From contig CAAGJI010000057.1 of the NCBI GenBank assembly GCA_900770195.1, positions 1 to 11,528 on the forward strand: a stretch of DNA of 11,528 nt, read 5' to 3'. This document shows, one piece after another, positions 1 through 5,695 of the stretch. The notes beneath the pieces are model-generated. The model ran no database searches and was not told the DNA's origin. It saw only the letters and a program-made list of their open reading frames with translations. The stretch is from Oscillospiraceae bacterium. GTDB taxonomy: Bacteria > Bacillota > Clostridia > Oscillospirales > Ruminococcaceae. A program made the translations under genes and the position numbers. Within the stretch, counting starts at the first letter, position 1. Each line of letters begins with the position of its first letter.

Positions 1-469
1 CCAGTCACTTTAGATGTGATTTTAATTGAATTTGTAAGCAAAATTAACCTCTCCGAGCGACTACGTCGCCCACCTCTCCTTAAAAGGAGAGGCTTAAATC
101 TGAAAATTGATTTCCGTGTGAGATATTGCTGATGTATTTTTATTTTTTTCAGTATAAGATATGCGTTTTGTTTTATTTCGTTAAGCATATTATAGTAATA
201 GTCAGTGCAGGCTTCAAGGCTTTTTTCAGCGTAAGGTTCAAGAATATTTCTTGTAAGTCTGAAAAAAAGAGAGGGTTCTTTTGCGTGATATTCGGCTATA
301 TATCGGGATATTTCAAAAGCAGTTTCTTTTGACAGGCGTCTTTTGTTATTTTTATATTTGCTTACAAGTGTTTCGTCAATATGCAGAGAAAGAGCAAGTT
401 CTTTTCCTGAAATGTTAAGTGTTTTCATAATTTCTGAAAGATGACTTTGAGATTTTTTGTGCTGTCCAT
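1..469 (-). pseudogene. Helix-turn-helix (XRE-like) regulator, apparently frameshifted and fused to a repeat; runs off the window
   Basis: Reading the minus strand, an ATG at 469 follows a good GGCGGTG ribosome binding site and begins MDSTKNLK, but that frame stops after 14 codons. The frame one base off is open from 428 (ATG) to the window edge. It encodes an HTH-like segment with the pattern ISGKELALSLHIDETLVSK followed by KNNKRRLS, then a Tyr/Leu-rich helical region. The two ATGs are 41 nt apart; one extra base would give MDSTKNLK-SHLSEI-MKTLN, restoring the first helix expected of such a domain. I therefore infer a one-base deletion. After about residue 105 (position 118) the frame enters the interspersed repeat and becomes Arg-rich, so the natural C-terminus is probably lost. 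An alternative is a 14-codon leader peptide translationally coupled to the second ORF, since stop and start overlap as ATGA at 425-428. The DNA target is unknown; the adjacent palindrome is a candidate. Confidence 0.5.
46..118 (+). repeat. Interspersed hairpin repeat, copy 1
   Basis: A perfect 20-bp palindrome lies at 73-92 (arms CCTCTCCTT and AAGGAGAGG, 2-nt loop). It is preceded by another CCTCTCC at 48-54 and by an inner hairpin at 57-69 (GCGAC, loop TAC, GTCGC). The right edge carries AAAATTGATTTCCGTG (103-118), which recurs in inverted orientation at 11414-11429. The sequence just left of the element (28-46) resembles the inverted linker module seen in the copies at 10043 and 11282. Confidence 0.8.
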
Positions 470-496
470 ATAATCACCGCCTTTTTTATTTGAATA

Positions 497-526
497 ATTA
501 TAACATATCAAATATTTAAGTGTCAA
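497..526 (-). promoter_or_regulatory. Sigma-A-type promoter of the HTH regulator
   Basis: On the minus strand, TTGACA (526-521), an 18-nt spacer and TATAAT (502-497), with an extended TG one base upstream of the -10 box. It sits about 28 nt before the ATG at 469. Both hexamers match consensus, so this should be a strong promoter unless repressed. Confidence 0.8.
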
Positions 527-542
527 TTTTTAAAAATTGACA
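521..542. promoter_or_regulatory. Perfect 22-bp palindrome over the -35 box; candidate operator
   Basis: TGTCAATTTTT is followed directly by its exact reverse complement AAAAATTGACA. The left half contains the -35 hexamer of the minus-strand promoter, so a dimer bound here would block RNA polymerase. The adjacent HTH gene is the natural candidate for an autoregulator, but this is inferred from position only. Confidence 0.55.
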
Positions 543-747
543 ATTTTTGCGGAAATTAACGGTAAAAAGCTGTTTTTCCTAAAAAATATATATTATGAAT
601 GCAAAAATGCTTATTTTTAAATCAGAATGTAAAAAAACAGCTGTATTATTTAAAAGTTGCTTTTTTATGCAGATTTTATAATAATACAATTCAAAAAAAC
701 TTTTTATTGTCTAAAAAAATAAAAATACACCTTTTTTTCAAAAATTA
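543..747. other. AT-rich intergenic region, no gene seen
   Basis: No credible ORF or RNA gene found. The only structure noticed is a 10-bp inverted repeat, AGCTGTTTTT at 568-577 with AAAAACAGCT at 633-642, separated by 55 nt. In DNA this rich in A and T it may be chance. Confidence 0.4.
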
Positions 748-776
748 TTGTATTTTAGTGTGTAATATGCTATAAT
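748..776 (+). promoter_or_regulatory. Promoter of the first LRR-dockerin gene
   Basis: TTGTAT (748-753), a 17-nt spacer ending in TGC, and TATAAT (771-776): an extended -10 promoter. The predicted transcription start is near 783, leaving a leader of about 42 nt with AGAGAGG just before the ATG at 825. Confidence 0.75.
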
Positions 777-824
777 TTAATTATGTGTCATATACACCAA
801 ATTAAAAAGAGAGGTTTAATTAAA

Positions 825-2363
825 ATGGTTAAAAAAATTATAGCTGCGGCTATTGCAGCATCAATGATGCTTTGTGCTGTTCCAACAATTGCACTTACAT
901 CAATGGCTTATGGTGGAAATCCAAGTGACTCAGAGTCAGGAAAGCCTACAGGCGAAACAGATAATCTTGAATGGTCTGTTGAAAATAATGTTTTAACAAT
1001 AACAGGCGAAGGTCCTATGTATGACTACCACAGAGATTACGATGTTCCGTGGAATGAATACAAAGATACTATAACAGAAATAGTTATAGGCGAGGGCGTT
1101 ACAAATGTAGGTTCATATTGCGGTGCATATTTTCCGGAACTTACAAAAGTAACTCTTCCATCAACTTTAACAAGTATTTCAAGCTATTCTTTTACACAAT
1201 CCCAAAAACTTGCTGAAATAACTATTCCTGACAAAGTTGAATTAATTGGTCAGTGTGCTTTTTACAGAGATACAGCACTTGAAAAAATAAACATTCCTGC
1301 TGCCGTTAAAAAAATAGATGTGCGTGCATTTGATTATTGTACTTCTCTTGAAACAGCTGAAATCGCTGAAAACAGTTGCCTTGAAACTATTGGAAGCAGT
1401 TCCTTTAATGCCTGCAAAAAGCTTAAAGAATTTATAATACCTGATACTGTTACAATATTTGGTTCAAATCCTTTTGACGGCTGTTTTTCAATTGAAAAGA
1501 TTGTTTACGGAAAAGGTCTTACAAAAATTCCATCATACGCTTTTTACAGAATGACAAGTTTAAAAACTTTCATTTGCAGAGGAGATGTTAAGTCAATAGG
1601 TTCAAGTGCATTTGAAAATTGCATAAATCTTGAAACTTTTGAAGTTTCTGACACAGTTGAAACAATAGACTCAAAGGCGTTTTATTTCTGTCAGTCACTG
1701 ACTGAATTTCCAAACCTTGAAAACGTGGCAAGCGTTGCTGAAAATGCTTTTGAAAAAAGCGGTGTAATTACTGCTGACAATGCAGATGGGGTTGTTTTTT
1801 CAGTCGGAAATGTATATGTTTCGCCTGAATATGCAGGAAAAAATGTAACTGTTCCTGTTAAGATAAAAGACAACAAAACTTTCTGTCGTTCAATAATTTC
1901 AATGATATATGACAACAAACTTACATATGCAGATGCACAGCCTGAACTTATGAGTTGGCTTTATGTGAAAAATTCTTCTTCTGAAAGAATGGAAATTCTC
2001 GGCGAATGTTACACTGATGAAGACGGAACACTTTTAAATCTTACTTTTAAACTTCCTGAAGATATAAAAACAGGCGATTCTTTTGGAGTTTATGTTTCAT
2101 CTTTTGATTTTGAAAATTCAGATGAAATAACAGAAGGTTATGAAAAATATTCTGTTTTTGGCGGAAAAATAAAAGTAGTTGATAATTATATCAAAGGTGA
2201 TGTCAATGACGACGGAAAACTTAATGCCCTTGACGTCAAGGCACTTCAAAAATTCATACTTGCAAATTCAACAGCTGCTGACACTTTAACTTCAGATATG
2301 AATGGTGATGGCGTTGTCGACATTATCGACCTTGCCATATTAAAGGAAACACTTTCAAAATAA
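825..2363 (+). CDS. Secreted BspA-type leucine-rich repeat protein with cohesin-like domain and C-terminal dockerin
   Basis: The protein has 512 residues. An in-frame ATG at 783 is rejected as start because it falls at the predicted transcription start; ATG 825 follows AGAGAGG and begins a signal peptide (KK, then a hydrophobic run, probable cleavage after SMA at residue 28). Residues 46-65 resemble the WSVENNVLTITGEG segment that opens many BspA-like surface proteins. Residues of about 80-318 are LRR_5-type repeats of some 23 residues with the IP-x-x-V-x-x-I-x-x-x-AF-x-x-C pattern. Residues of about 322-452 resemble a cohesin beta-sandwich (AGKNVTVPVKI, later LLNLTFKLPEDIKTGD). Residues 456-512 are a dockerin with two calcium loops, DVNDDGKLNALD (459-470) and DMNGDGVVDIID (491-502). 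Role inferred: extracellular adhesion or scaffolding held by cohesin-dockerin pairing. The cohesin call is less certain than the dockerin call. Confidence 0.88.
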   Translation: MVKKIIAAAIAASMMLCAVPTIALTSMAYGGNPSDSESGKPTGETDNLEWSVENNVLTITGEGPMYDYHRDYDVPWNEYKDTITEIVIGEGVTNVGSYCGAYFPELTKVTLPSTLTSISSYSFTQSQKLAEITIPDKVELIGQCAFYRDTALEKINIPAAVKKIDVRAFDYCTSLETAEIAENSCLETIGSSSFNACKKLKEFIIPDTVTIFGSNPFDGCFSIEKIVYGKGLTKIPSYAFYRMTSLKTFICRGDVKSIGSSAFENCINLETFEVSDTVETIDSKAFYFCQSLTEFPNLENVASVAENAFEKSGVITADNADGVVFSVGNVYVSPEYAGKNVTVPVKIKDNKTFCRSIISMIYDNKLTYADAQPELMSWLYVKNSSSERMEILGECYTDEDGTLLNLTFKLPEDIKTGDSFGVYVSSFDFENSDEITEGYEKYSVFGGKIKVVDNYIKGDVNDDGKLNALDVKALQKFILANSTAADTLTSDMNGDGVVDIIDLAILKETLSK

Positions 2364-2404
2364 TTAAAACCCAAGCATTGCTGTTTACAATTTAAAACAA
2401 AAAT

Positions 2405-2427
2405 ACCCCTGAAAAGGGGTCTTTTTT
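2405..2427. terminator. Bidirectional intrinsic terminator
   Basis: Stem ACCCCT (2405-2410), loop GAAA, stem AGGGGT (2415-2420), then C and six Ts on the plus strand. The minus strand also reads into a T-rich run. The stop codon of the convergent arsR-type gene lies in the T tract, so both convergent genes share it. Confidence 0.8.
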
Positions 2428-2713
2428 ATTCTTTAATGTGTTCAAGTGCCTGATAGAAAATTGTTTTTACGTGTTCATCTGCAAGAGAATAAAAAATTGT
2501 TTTTCCATCTCTCCTGCCTTTTACAAGTCTTGCTGTTTTAAGTATTTGTAATTGATGAGATATTGCTGAAACAGTCATATTAAGCTGATTTGCAATATCA
2601 TTCACACACATTTCCTTATCAAAAAGGCTGTACATTATTCTTATTCTTGTGGAATCGCTGAAACTCTTGAAAAGGTCTGCAACATCATATAAAAGTTCGT
2701 CATCTGTATTCAT
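2426..2713 (-). CDS. ArsR/SmtB-family metal-sensing repressor with zinc-type alpha-5 site
   Basis: A 95-residue winged-helix repressor of the family's usual size. The DNA-binding segment is seen at ELCV-like EMCVNDIANQLNMT then VSAISHQLQILKTARLV (residues 34-64), followed by the wing RRDGKTIFYSL. In the last helix D79-x-H81 and H92-x-x-E95 have exactly the spacing of the interhelical zinc site of SmtB (D104, H106, H117, E120). Only one cysteine (C36) is seen, so a CadC-type cysteine site is unlikely. Metal binding would release the repressor from DNA. It is the second gene of a minus-strand operon, starting 37 nt after the nitroreductase stop, with AAGGAA before its ATG. No metal transporter lies in the window, so the targets are unknown; its own operon is the likeliest. 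Confidence 0.88.
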   Translation of the reverse strand: MNTDDELLYDVADLFKSFSDSTRIRIMYSLFDKEMCVNDIANQLNMTVSAISHQLQILKTARLVKGRRDGKTIFYSLADEHVKTIFYQALEHIKE

Positions 2714-2750
2714 TGCTTAAACTGTTCCTTCCCTGATATATTATTTCCGA

Positions 2751-3272
2751 TTAAATTTTAATAATATATCCGTCTTTTCTTGGTGCAGCCTCTCTTATTC
2801 CCTCGGAACAGCCATATCCCAGTGCAACGTTTCCAATGCCTTCGTAATCGTCACTAATTCCCCATTTTTCAAGGAGTTTTCTTCCGGCTTCTGATGAAAA
2901 TACTTCCCTTGCCCTGTAGATATAACAAGAGTCAACACCTACTGCGTGTGCGGCATTTAAAAGATTTCCAATTACCATATTTCCGTCATCAACATATGTT
3001 GAACGGCTTTTAGGTGCAAGCACAACAAGAATTGTAGGGGCTCCATAAAAAGGGTCTGTATCTGTTCCCATAACTTCCGCATTCATTTTTGAAACAATAT
3101 CTCTTGTTTCCTTATCCTGAATTGCAACGATAACCGGACTCTGCATACCTCTTCCTGTAGGTGCGTATGTACCTGCTTCAAGTATTGCATCAAGTTCTTC
3201 ATCTTTTATCTGCTCAGGCTTGTATTTACGGCAGCTTCTTCTTGTTTTTAAATCTGTTAATGTTTCCTTCAT
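2751..3272 (-). CDS. Nitroreductase-family flavoprotein
   Basis: The 173-residue length fits the short single-domain members of the FMN-dependent nitroreductase family, which reduce nitro compounds, quinones or enals with NAD(P)H as homodimers. The N-terminal RRSCRKY (11-17) is the FMN phosphate-binding motif, followed by APTGRGMQSP, then a helix (NLLNAAHAVGVDSC) and the C-terminal ALGYG...RKDG segment typical of the family. The start at 3272 follows a strong GGAGGT with 8-nt spacing. It is the promoter-proximal gene of an operon with the SmtB-type repressor, which suggests metal or redox-stress expression. The substrate cannot be told from sequence. Confidence 0.9.
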   Translation of the reverse strand: MKETLTDLKTRRSCRKYKPEQIKDEELDAILEAGTYAPTGRGMQSPVIVAIQDKETRDIVSKMNAEVMGTDTDPFYGAPTILVVLAPKSRSTYVDDGNMVIGNLLNAAHAVGVDSCYIYRAREVFSSEAGRKLLEKWGISDDYEGIGNVALGYGCSEGIREAAPRKDGYIIKI

Positions 3273-3310
3273 TTTAAACTACCTCCGTTATTTTTAGTTA
3301 TATACTTTAA

Positions 3311-3339
3311 ATCATAATACAAAATGCACTAAAAGTCAA
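3311..3339 (-). promoter_or_regulatory. Promoter of the nitroreductase-arsR operon
   Basis: Minus strand TTGACT (3339-3334), 17-nt spacer, TATGAT (3316-3311), about 39 nt before the start codon. I looked for an SmtB-like inverted-repeat operator around it and saw none that is convincing. Confidence 0.7.
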
Positions 3340-3496
3340 CTGTTATTTTGTCTAAATATGTGAATAAAATTTAAAAACAAATCTAAATATCGTCTTTTTA
3401 TGTCAACCTTTTAACTTCTTCACAAATTAGAATATTTATTCTCAGAAAATACAGCTAATTATTTTTTTATTTTTTTATACATAGGGTCTTCTTCTG

Positions 3497-3505
3497 TGTT
3501 ATAAT
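3497..3505 (+). promoter_or_regulatory. Extended -10 element for the membrane protein-tadA pair
   Basis: TGT followed by TATAAT (3500-3505). No good -35 hexamer is present at the right distance (ATACAT at 17 nt), so the TG extension probably compensates. It would give a leader of roughly 120 nt. Confidence 0.55.
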
Positions 3506-3574
3506 TATTTTAGAGAAAGAAAATAGGGTAGCATAGGGAATATATTTTAATTTAATAAGGTTTTGTTTACAATA

Positions 3575-3590
3575 GACGGGTGTCCCCGTC
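3575..3590 (+). promoter_or_regulatory. GC-rich hairpin in the 5' leader of the membrane protein gene
   Basis: GACGGG, loop TGTC, CCCGTC: six G-C-rich pairs in otherwise AT-rich DNA, ending about 30 nt before the GGAG ribosome binding site. It is not followed by Ts, so it is not a terminator. It could stabilise the mRNA or be a remnant of a regulatory leader; no known riboswitch consensus was recognised. Confidence 0.4.
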
Positions 3591-3630
3591 AGGAAAAAGA
3601 AATTTTAATTGAAAAAGTTTGGAGAAGATT

Positions 3631-4776
3631 ATGAATTTAGAAAATAACATCTCATCTGCTGCAAATAACGGCAGCTACATCAGATGGACCAAAGAAAGCG
3701 GTAACAGATACAGCATCGGCAATATTGAAAATGAAGATGTGTACATTGCCGGAAGAGGTTTCAACGAAAGTAAGACAGATTCAGGAATGCGAAACGTTTT
3801 GCTTAATATTATAAAAGCTGTTAGTTTTTCATTGATTGCCTATATTTTGTGCGACCACATTTTAAACATTGCGGTGGCGCTTGCCCTCAAATATATTTTG
3901 GGAAAAGATTTAACAATAATACCTGTAAAAGGGTTTGTTGTTTTGCAGGACAGCACGAGTTATCTTTTTATGGTAATTATGACAATGATAAAATATGCTG
4001 TTGTGATTTTGATTTTCAAGATGACTTTCCGTATGCCTGCATCTCTTGCACATTTCAAAGCACCATCAGTAAAAAAGAAAAATGATATTTCAATTTCATT
4101 CGGATTGCTTTTTATTGCGGCTTCTGTTCTTGCCTTTATTTATTCAGCTGCAAAAATATTTATGTCTGTTGACTATATCGGTTCAAACCTTATAAATAGT
4201 ACAGCTGTTTTCCCTGAAAATTCAGGAACAAGATGGATTTTGCTTGTACTTTGGCTTGTGCTTATATCATTCTTTATTGAAATAATAGTTCATTCATCAG
4301 CTTTTGCAGCACTCAGACAGTTTGGCGACTGGTTTGCAATTTTATATACCTCTATTATTGCTGCTATGATTCTTCAGAATTCTGCCATTATGCCTCTTGC
4401 TTTCATAGCAACTTTAATAACAGGAATTACTGTTGTTAAAACAGATTCTATATATATGGGAACTATTCAGCGTATTATGATGAATATACTTATGTCAATT
4501 CCTTGTGCAATAAAAGTTCTCGATCCGTCAAATTGTCAGAAACTCGGCTTTTTATTTGGATTTGCCGTTTTTTCATCAGGTTTCATTATTCTTGGAATGT
4601 CAGGATTTTTCAAAAAAGGTGCTGCCAAAAAATATTTTACATTTGAAAAGAAAAATCTTTTCAGCGGCGGTGAATTTGTTTCAATATATTTTGAAAGTCT
4701 GCTTCCTATAATTGTTTTTGCGGTATGTATAGTACTTTTTGTTCTTAGTTCACTGGTAGGTTTCAATGCAGGATAA
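3631..4776 (+). CDS. Multi-pass membrane protein, apparent catalytically dead CPBP (CAAX protease-like) homologue
   Basis: A 381-residue protein. ATG 3631 is chosen over the in-frame TTG at 3619 because GGAG (3621-3624) lies 6 nt before it and would fall inside the longer reading. A polar N-terminus of about 50 residues is followed by some eight hydrophobic segments (first near 55-85, last near 356-378). The centre resembles the CPBP/Abi intramembrane protease core, but the EExxxR motif reads IEIIVH (216-221), the expected FxxxH His is Gln in MILQN, and the HxxxN motif reads RIMMN. Of these only one Glu and the Asn remain. Family assignment therefore rests on pattern, not on active-site residues, and proteolysis is unlikely. 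It overlaps tadA by 11 nt, suggesting translational coupling. Function unknown. Confidence 0.75.
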   Translation: MNLENNISSAANNGSYIRWTKESGNRYSIGNIENEDVYIAGRGFNESKTDSGMRNVLLNIIKAVSFSLIAYILCDHILNIAVALALKYILGKDLTIIPVKGFVVLQDSTSYLFMVIMTMIKYAVVILIFKMTFRMPASLAHFKAPSVKKKNDISISFGLLFIAASVLAFIYSAAKIFMSVDYIGSNLINSTAVFPENSGTRWILLVLWLVLISFFIEIIVHSSAFAALRQFGDWFAILYTSIIAAMILQNSAIMPLAFIATLITGITVVKTDSIYMGTIQRIMMNILMSIPCAIKVLDPSNCQKLGFLFGFAVFSSGFIILGMSGFFKKGAAKKYFTFEKKNLFSGGEFVSIYFESLLPIIVFAVCIVLFVLSSLVGFNAG

Positions 4777-5254
4777 AGATTTTAAAATTTATATGAATGA
4801 AGCAGTCAGATTGGCTGAAATTGCAGCATCTATGGGTGAAGTTCCCGTAGGTGCTGTTATTGTAAACAATAAAAACGGGGAAATAACAGGAAGAGGTTTC
4901 AACAGACGTGAAACAGACCGTTCTCCCCTTGCACACGCTGAAATAATTGCAATTGAAGAAGCAAGCCGAACGATGAACGGCTGGCGACTTGTTGACAGTA
5001 CTATTTTTGTCACCCTTGAACCCTGTCCCATGTGCAGCGGTGCAATTATAAATGCAAGGCTTGACAGGCTTGTTTTTGGGGCTTTTGATAAAAAAGGCGG
5101 TGCAGTTGAATCGGTTCAGAAAATGTTTGAACTTCCCTATAATTACCGACCTGAAGTAATTTCGGGATTTATGGAGGAAGAATGTTCACAGCTTTTAAAA
5201 GATTTTTTTCGTGAACTTAGGCTGAAAAAGAAAAATAACAAAATTGATTTATAA
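4766..5254 (+). CDS. tadA: tRNA-specific adenosine-34 deaminase
   Basis: TadA converts the wobble adenosine of tRNA-Arg(ACG) to inosine and is essential in most bacteria. The 162-residue length is normal. The zinc deaminase motifs are complete: H57-A-E59 (zinc ligand and proton shuttle) and PCPMC with C87 and C90 as the other ligands, followed by SGAIINAR. The N-terminal GEVPVGAVIV and the C-terminal FFRELR are family-typical. The ATG lies inside the end of the membrane protein gene, with GGTAGG shortly upstream, so the two are co-transcribed and probably coupled. In Bacillus and many relatives tadA is followed by the SRP RNA and dnaX; here an unrelated small transcription unit follows. Confidence 0.96.
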   Translation: MQDKDFKIYMNEAVRLAEIAASMGEVPVGAVIVNNKNGEITGRGFNRRETDRSPLAHAEIIAIEEASRTMNGWRLVDSTIFVTLEPCPMCSGAIINARLDRLVFGAFDKKGGAVESVQKMFELPYNYRPEVISGFMEEECSQLLKDFFRELRLKKKNNKIDL

Positions 5255-5278
5255 AAAATTAAAATGTACATTTTGCAC

Positions 5279-5297
5279 AAAAAACGGGACGTTTTTT
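5279..5297 (+). terminator. Possible weak terminator after tadA
   Basis: AAAAAACG, loop GGA, CGTTTTTT: 8-bp stem whose 3' arm is itself the T run. It is weak (only two G-C pairs) but correctly placed 25 nt after the tadA stop. Confidence 0.4.
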
Positions 5298-5321
5298 CTA
5301 ACACTAATTTACAAAAAGATA

Positions 5322-5350
5322 TTGACATTTCATCAAAAATATTGTATACT
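5322..5350 (+). promoter_or_regulatory. Consensus promoter of the candidate small RNA
   Basis: TTGACA (5322-5327), 17-nt spacer, TATACT (5345-5350). The predicted start is near 5357. No start codon with a ribosome binding site follows before the terminator at 5487-5520. Confidence 0.75.
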
Positions 5351-5356
5351 TATAAC

Positions 5357-5520
5357 AGTGGTTAAGTCAGTTATATTTTATAGCTGAAATGTGCATAATT
5401 TTGTTGCACTTTGTATGCTTTTGCGTACAAAAATTAACTTGATATTCTCTTATAAATTTTCTTTTGTTTTTTTCTCATTTTTCTCTGTAAAAGAGTCGCT
5501 TTTTGCGGCTCTTTTACTTT
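5357..5520 (+). ncRNA. Candidate stand-alone structured small RNA of about 160 nt, family not recognised
   Basis: The stretch lies between a consensus promoter and an intrinsic terminator and has no plausible ORF (the only ATG, at 5390, opens 17 codons with no ribosome binding site). By eye the 5' half folds as a four-way junction. P1 is 5362-5367 with 5437-5442. P2 is 5368-5375 with 5379-5386 (8 bp, one G-U). P3 is 5391-5395 with 5405-5409. P4 is 5411-5418 with 5423-5430 (8 bp, one G-U, loop TTTT). A pyrimidine-rich single-stranded stretch follows (about 5446-5486, with repeated TTCTC/TCTCT), then the terminator. The SRP RNA motif, tRNA loops, and 6S or RNase P features are absent. UCUC-rich segments could pair with the AGAGAGG-like ribosome binding sites of this genome. 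The next gene has its own promoter, so this is not simply its leader. Folding is inferred from AT-rich sequence and could be partly chance. Confidence 0.5.
5487..5520 (+). terminator. Intrinsic terminator of the candidate small RNA
   Basis: A 13-bp stem: GTAAAAGAGTCGC (5487-5499), loop TTTTT, GCGGCTCTTTTAC (5505-5517) with one G-U pair. The GC-rich core is followed by CTTTTACTTT, a typical though interrupted U tract. Confidence 0.75.
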
Positions 5521-5604
5521 ACACAAAAATATTAAATTGCAGTTTTTTTTATTGATTTTATGGTGTTATAACTTTAAATTCAGCCTAAGTTGCATATAAA
5601 ATAC

Positions 5605-5633
5605 TTGACAAAATATAAAAAATATTATATAAT
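5605..5633 (+). promoter_or_regulatory. Consensus promoter of the second LRR-dockerin gene
   Basis: TTGACA (5605-5610), 17-nt spacer, TATAAT (5628-5633): both hexamers perfect. The predicted start is near 5640, giving a 55-nt leader with AAAGGA at 5680-5685. Confidence 0.85.
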
Positions 5634-5695
5634 AGTCATAATAGCATTTTTAGTATTACAATCGATAATTATATAAAAGAAAGGATAATTTTCAT

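Noticed and set aside
46..92. CRISPR-like array from repeated CCTCTCC/GGAGAGG
   Set aside because: No regular spacing of direct repeats with unique spacers, and no cas genes; the pattern is nested inverted repeats.
126..332. Plus-strand ORF of 68 codons
   Set aside because: Phe/Tyr-rich composition, no ribosome binding site, and it lies antisense to the HTH coding sequence, which has recognisable family patterns.
783..824. Upstream ATG for the first LRR protein
   Set aside because: It coincides with the predicted transcription start, lacks a ribosome binding site, and would put 14 polar residues before the signal peptide.
5390..5443. Short ORF inside the candidate small RNA
   Set aside because: Only 17 codons, no ribosome binding site before the ATG, and it overlaps stems P3 and P4.
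5357..5520. SRP RNA (ffs/scr), expected after tadA in Bacillus-like gene order
   Set aside because: The conserved GGAAGG...AGCAGC apical motif is absent and the segment is too AT-rich to form the SRP rod.
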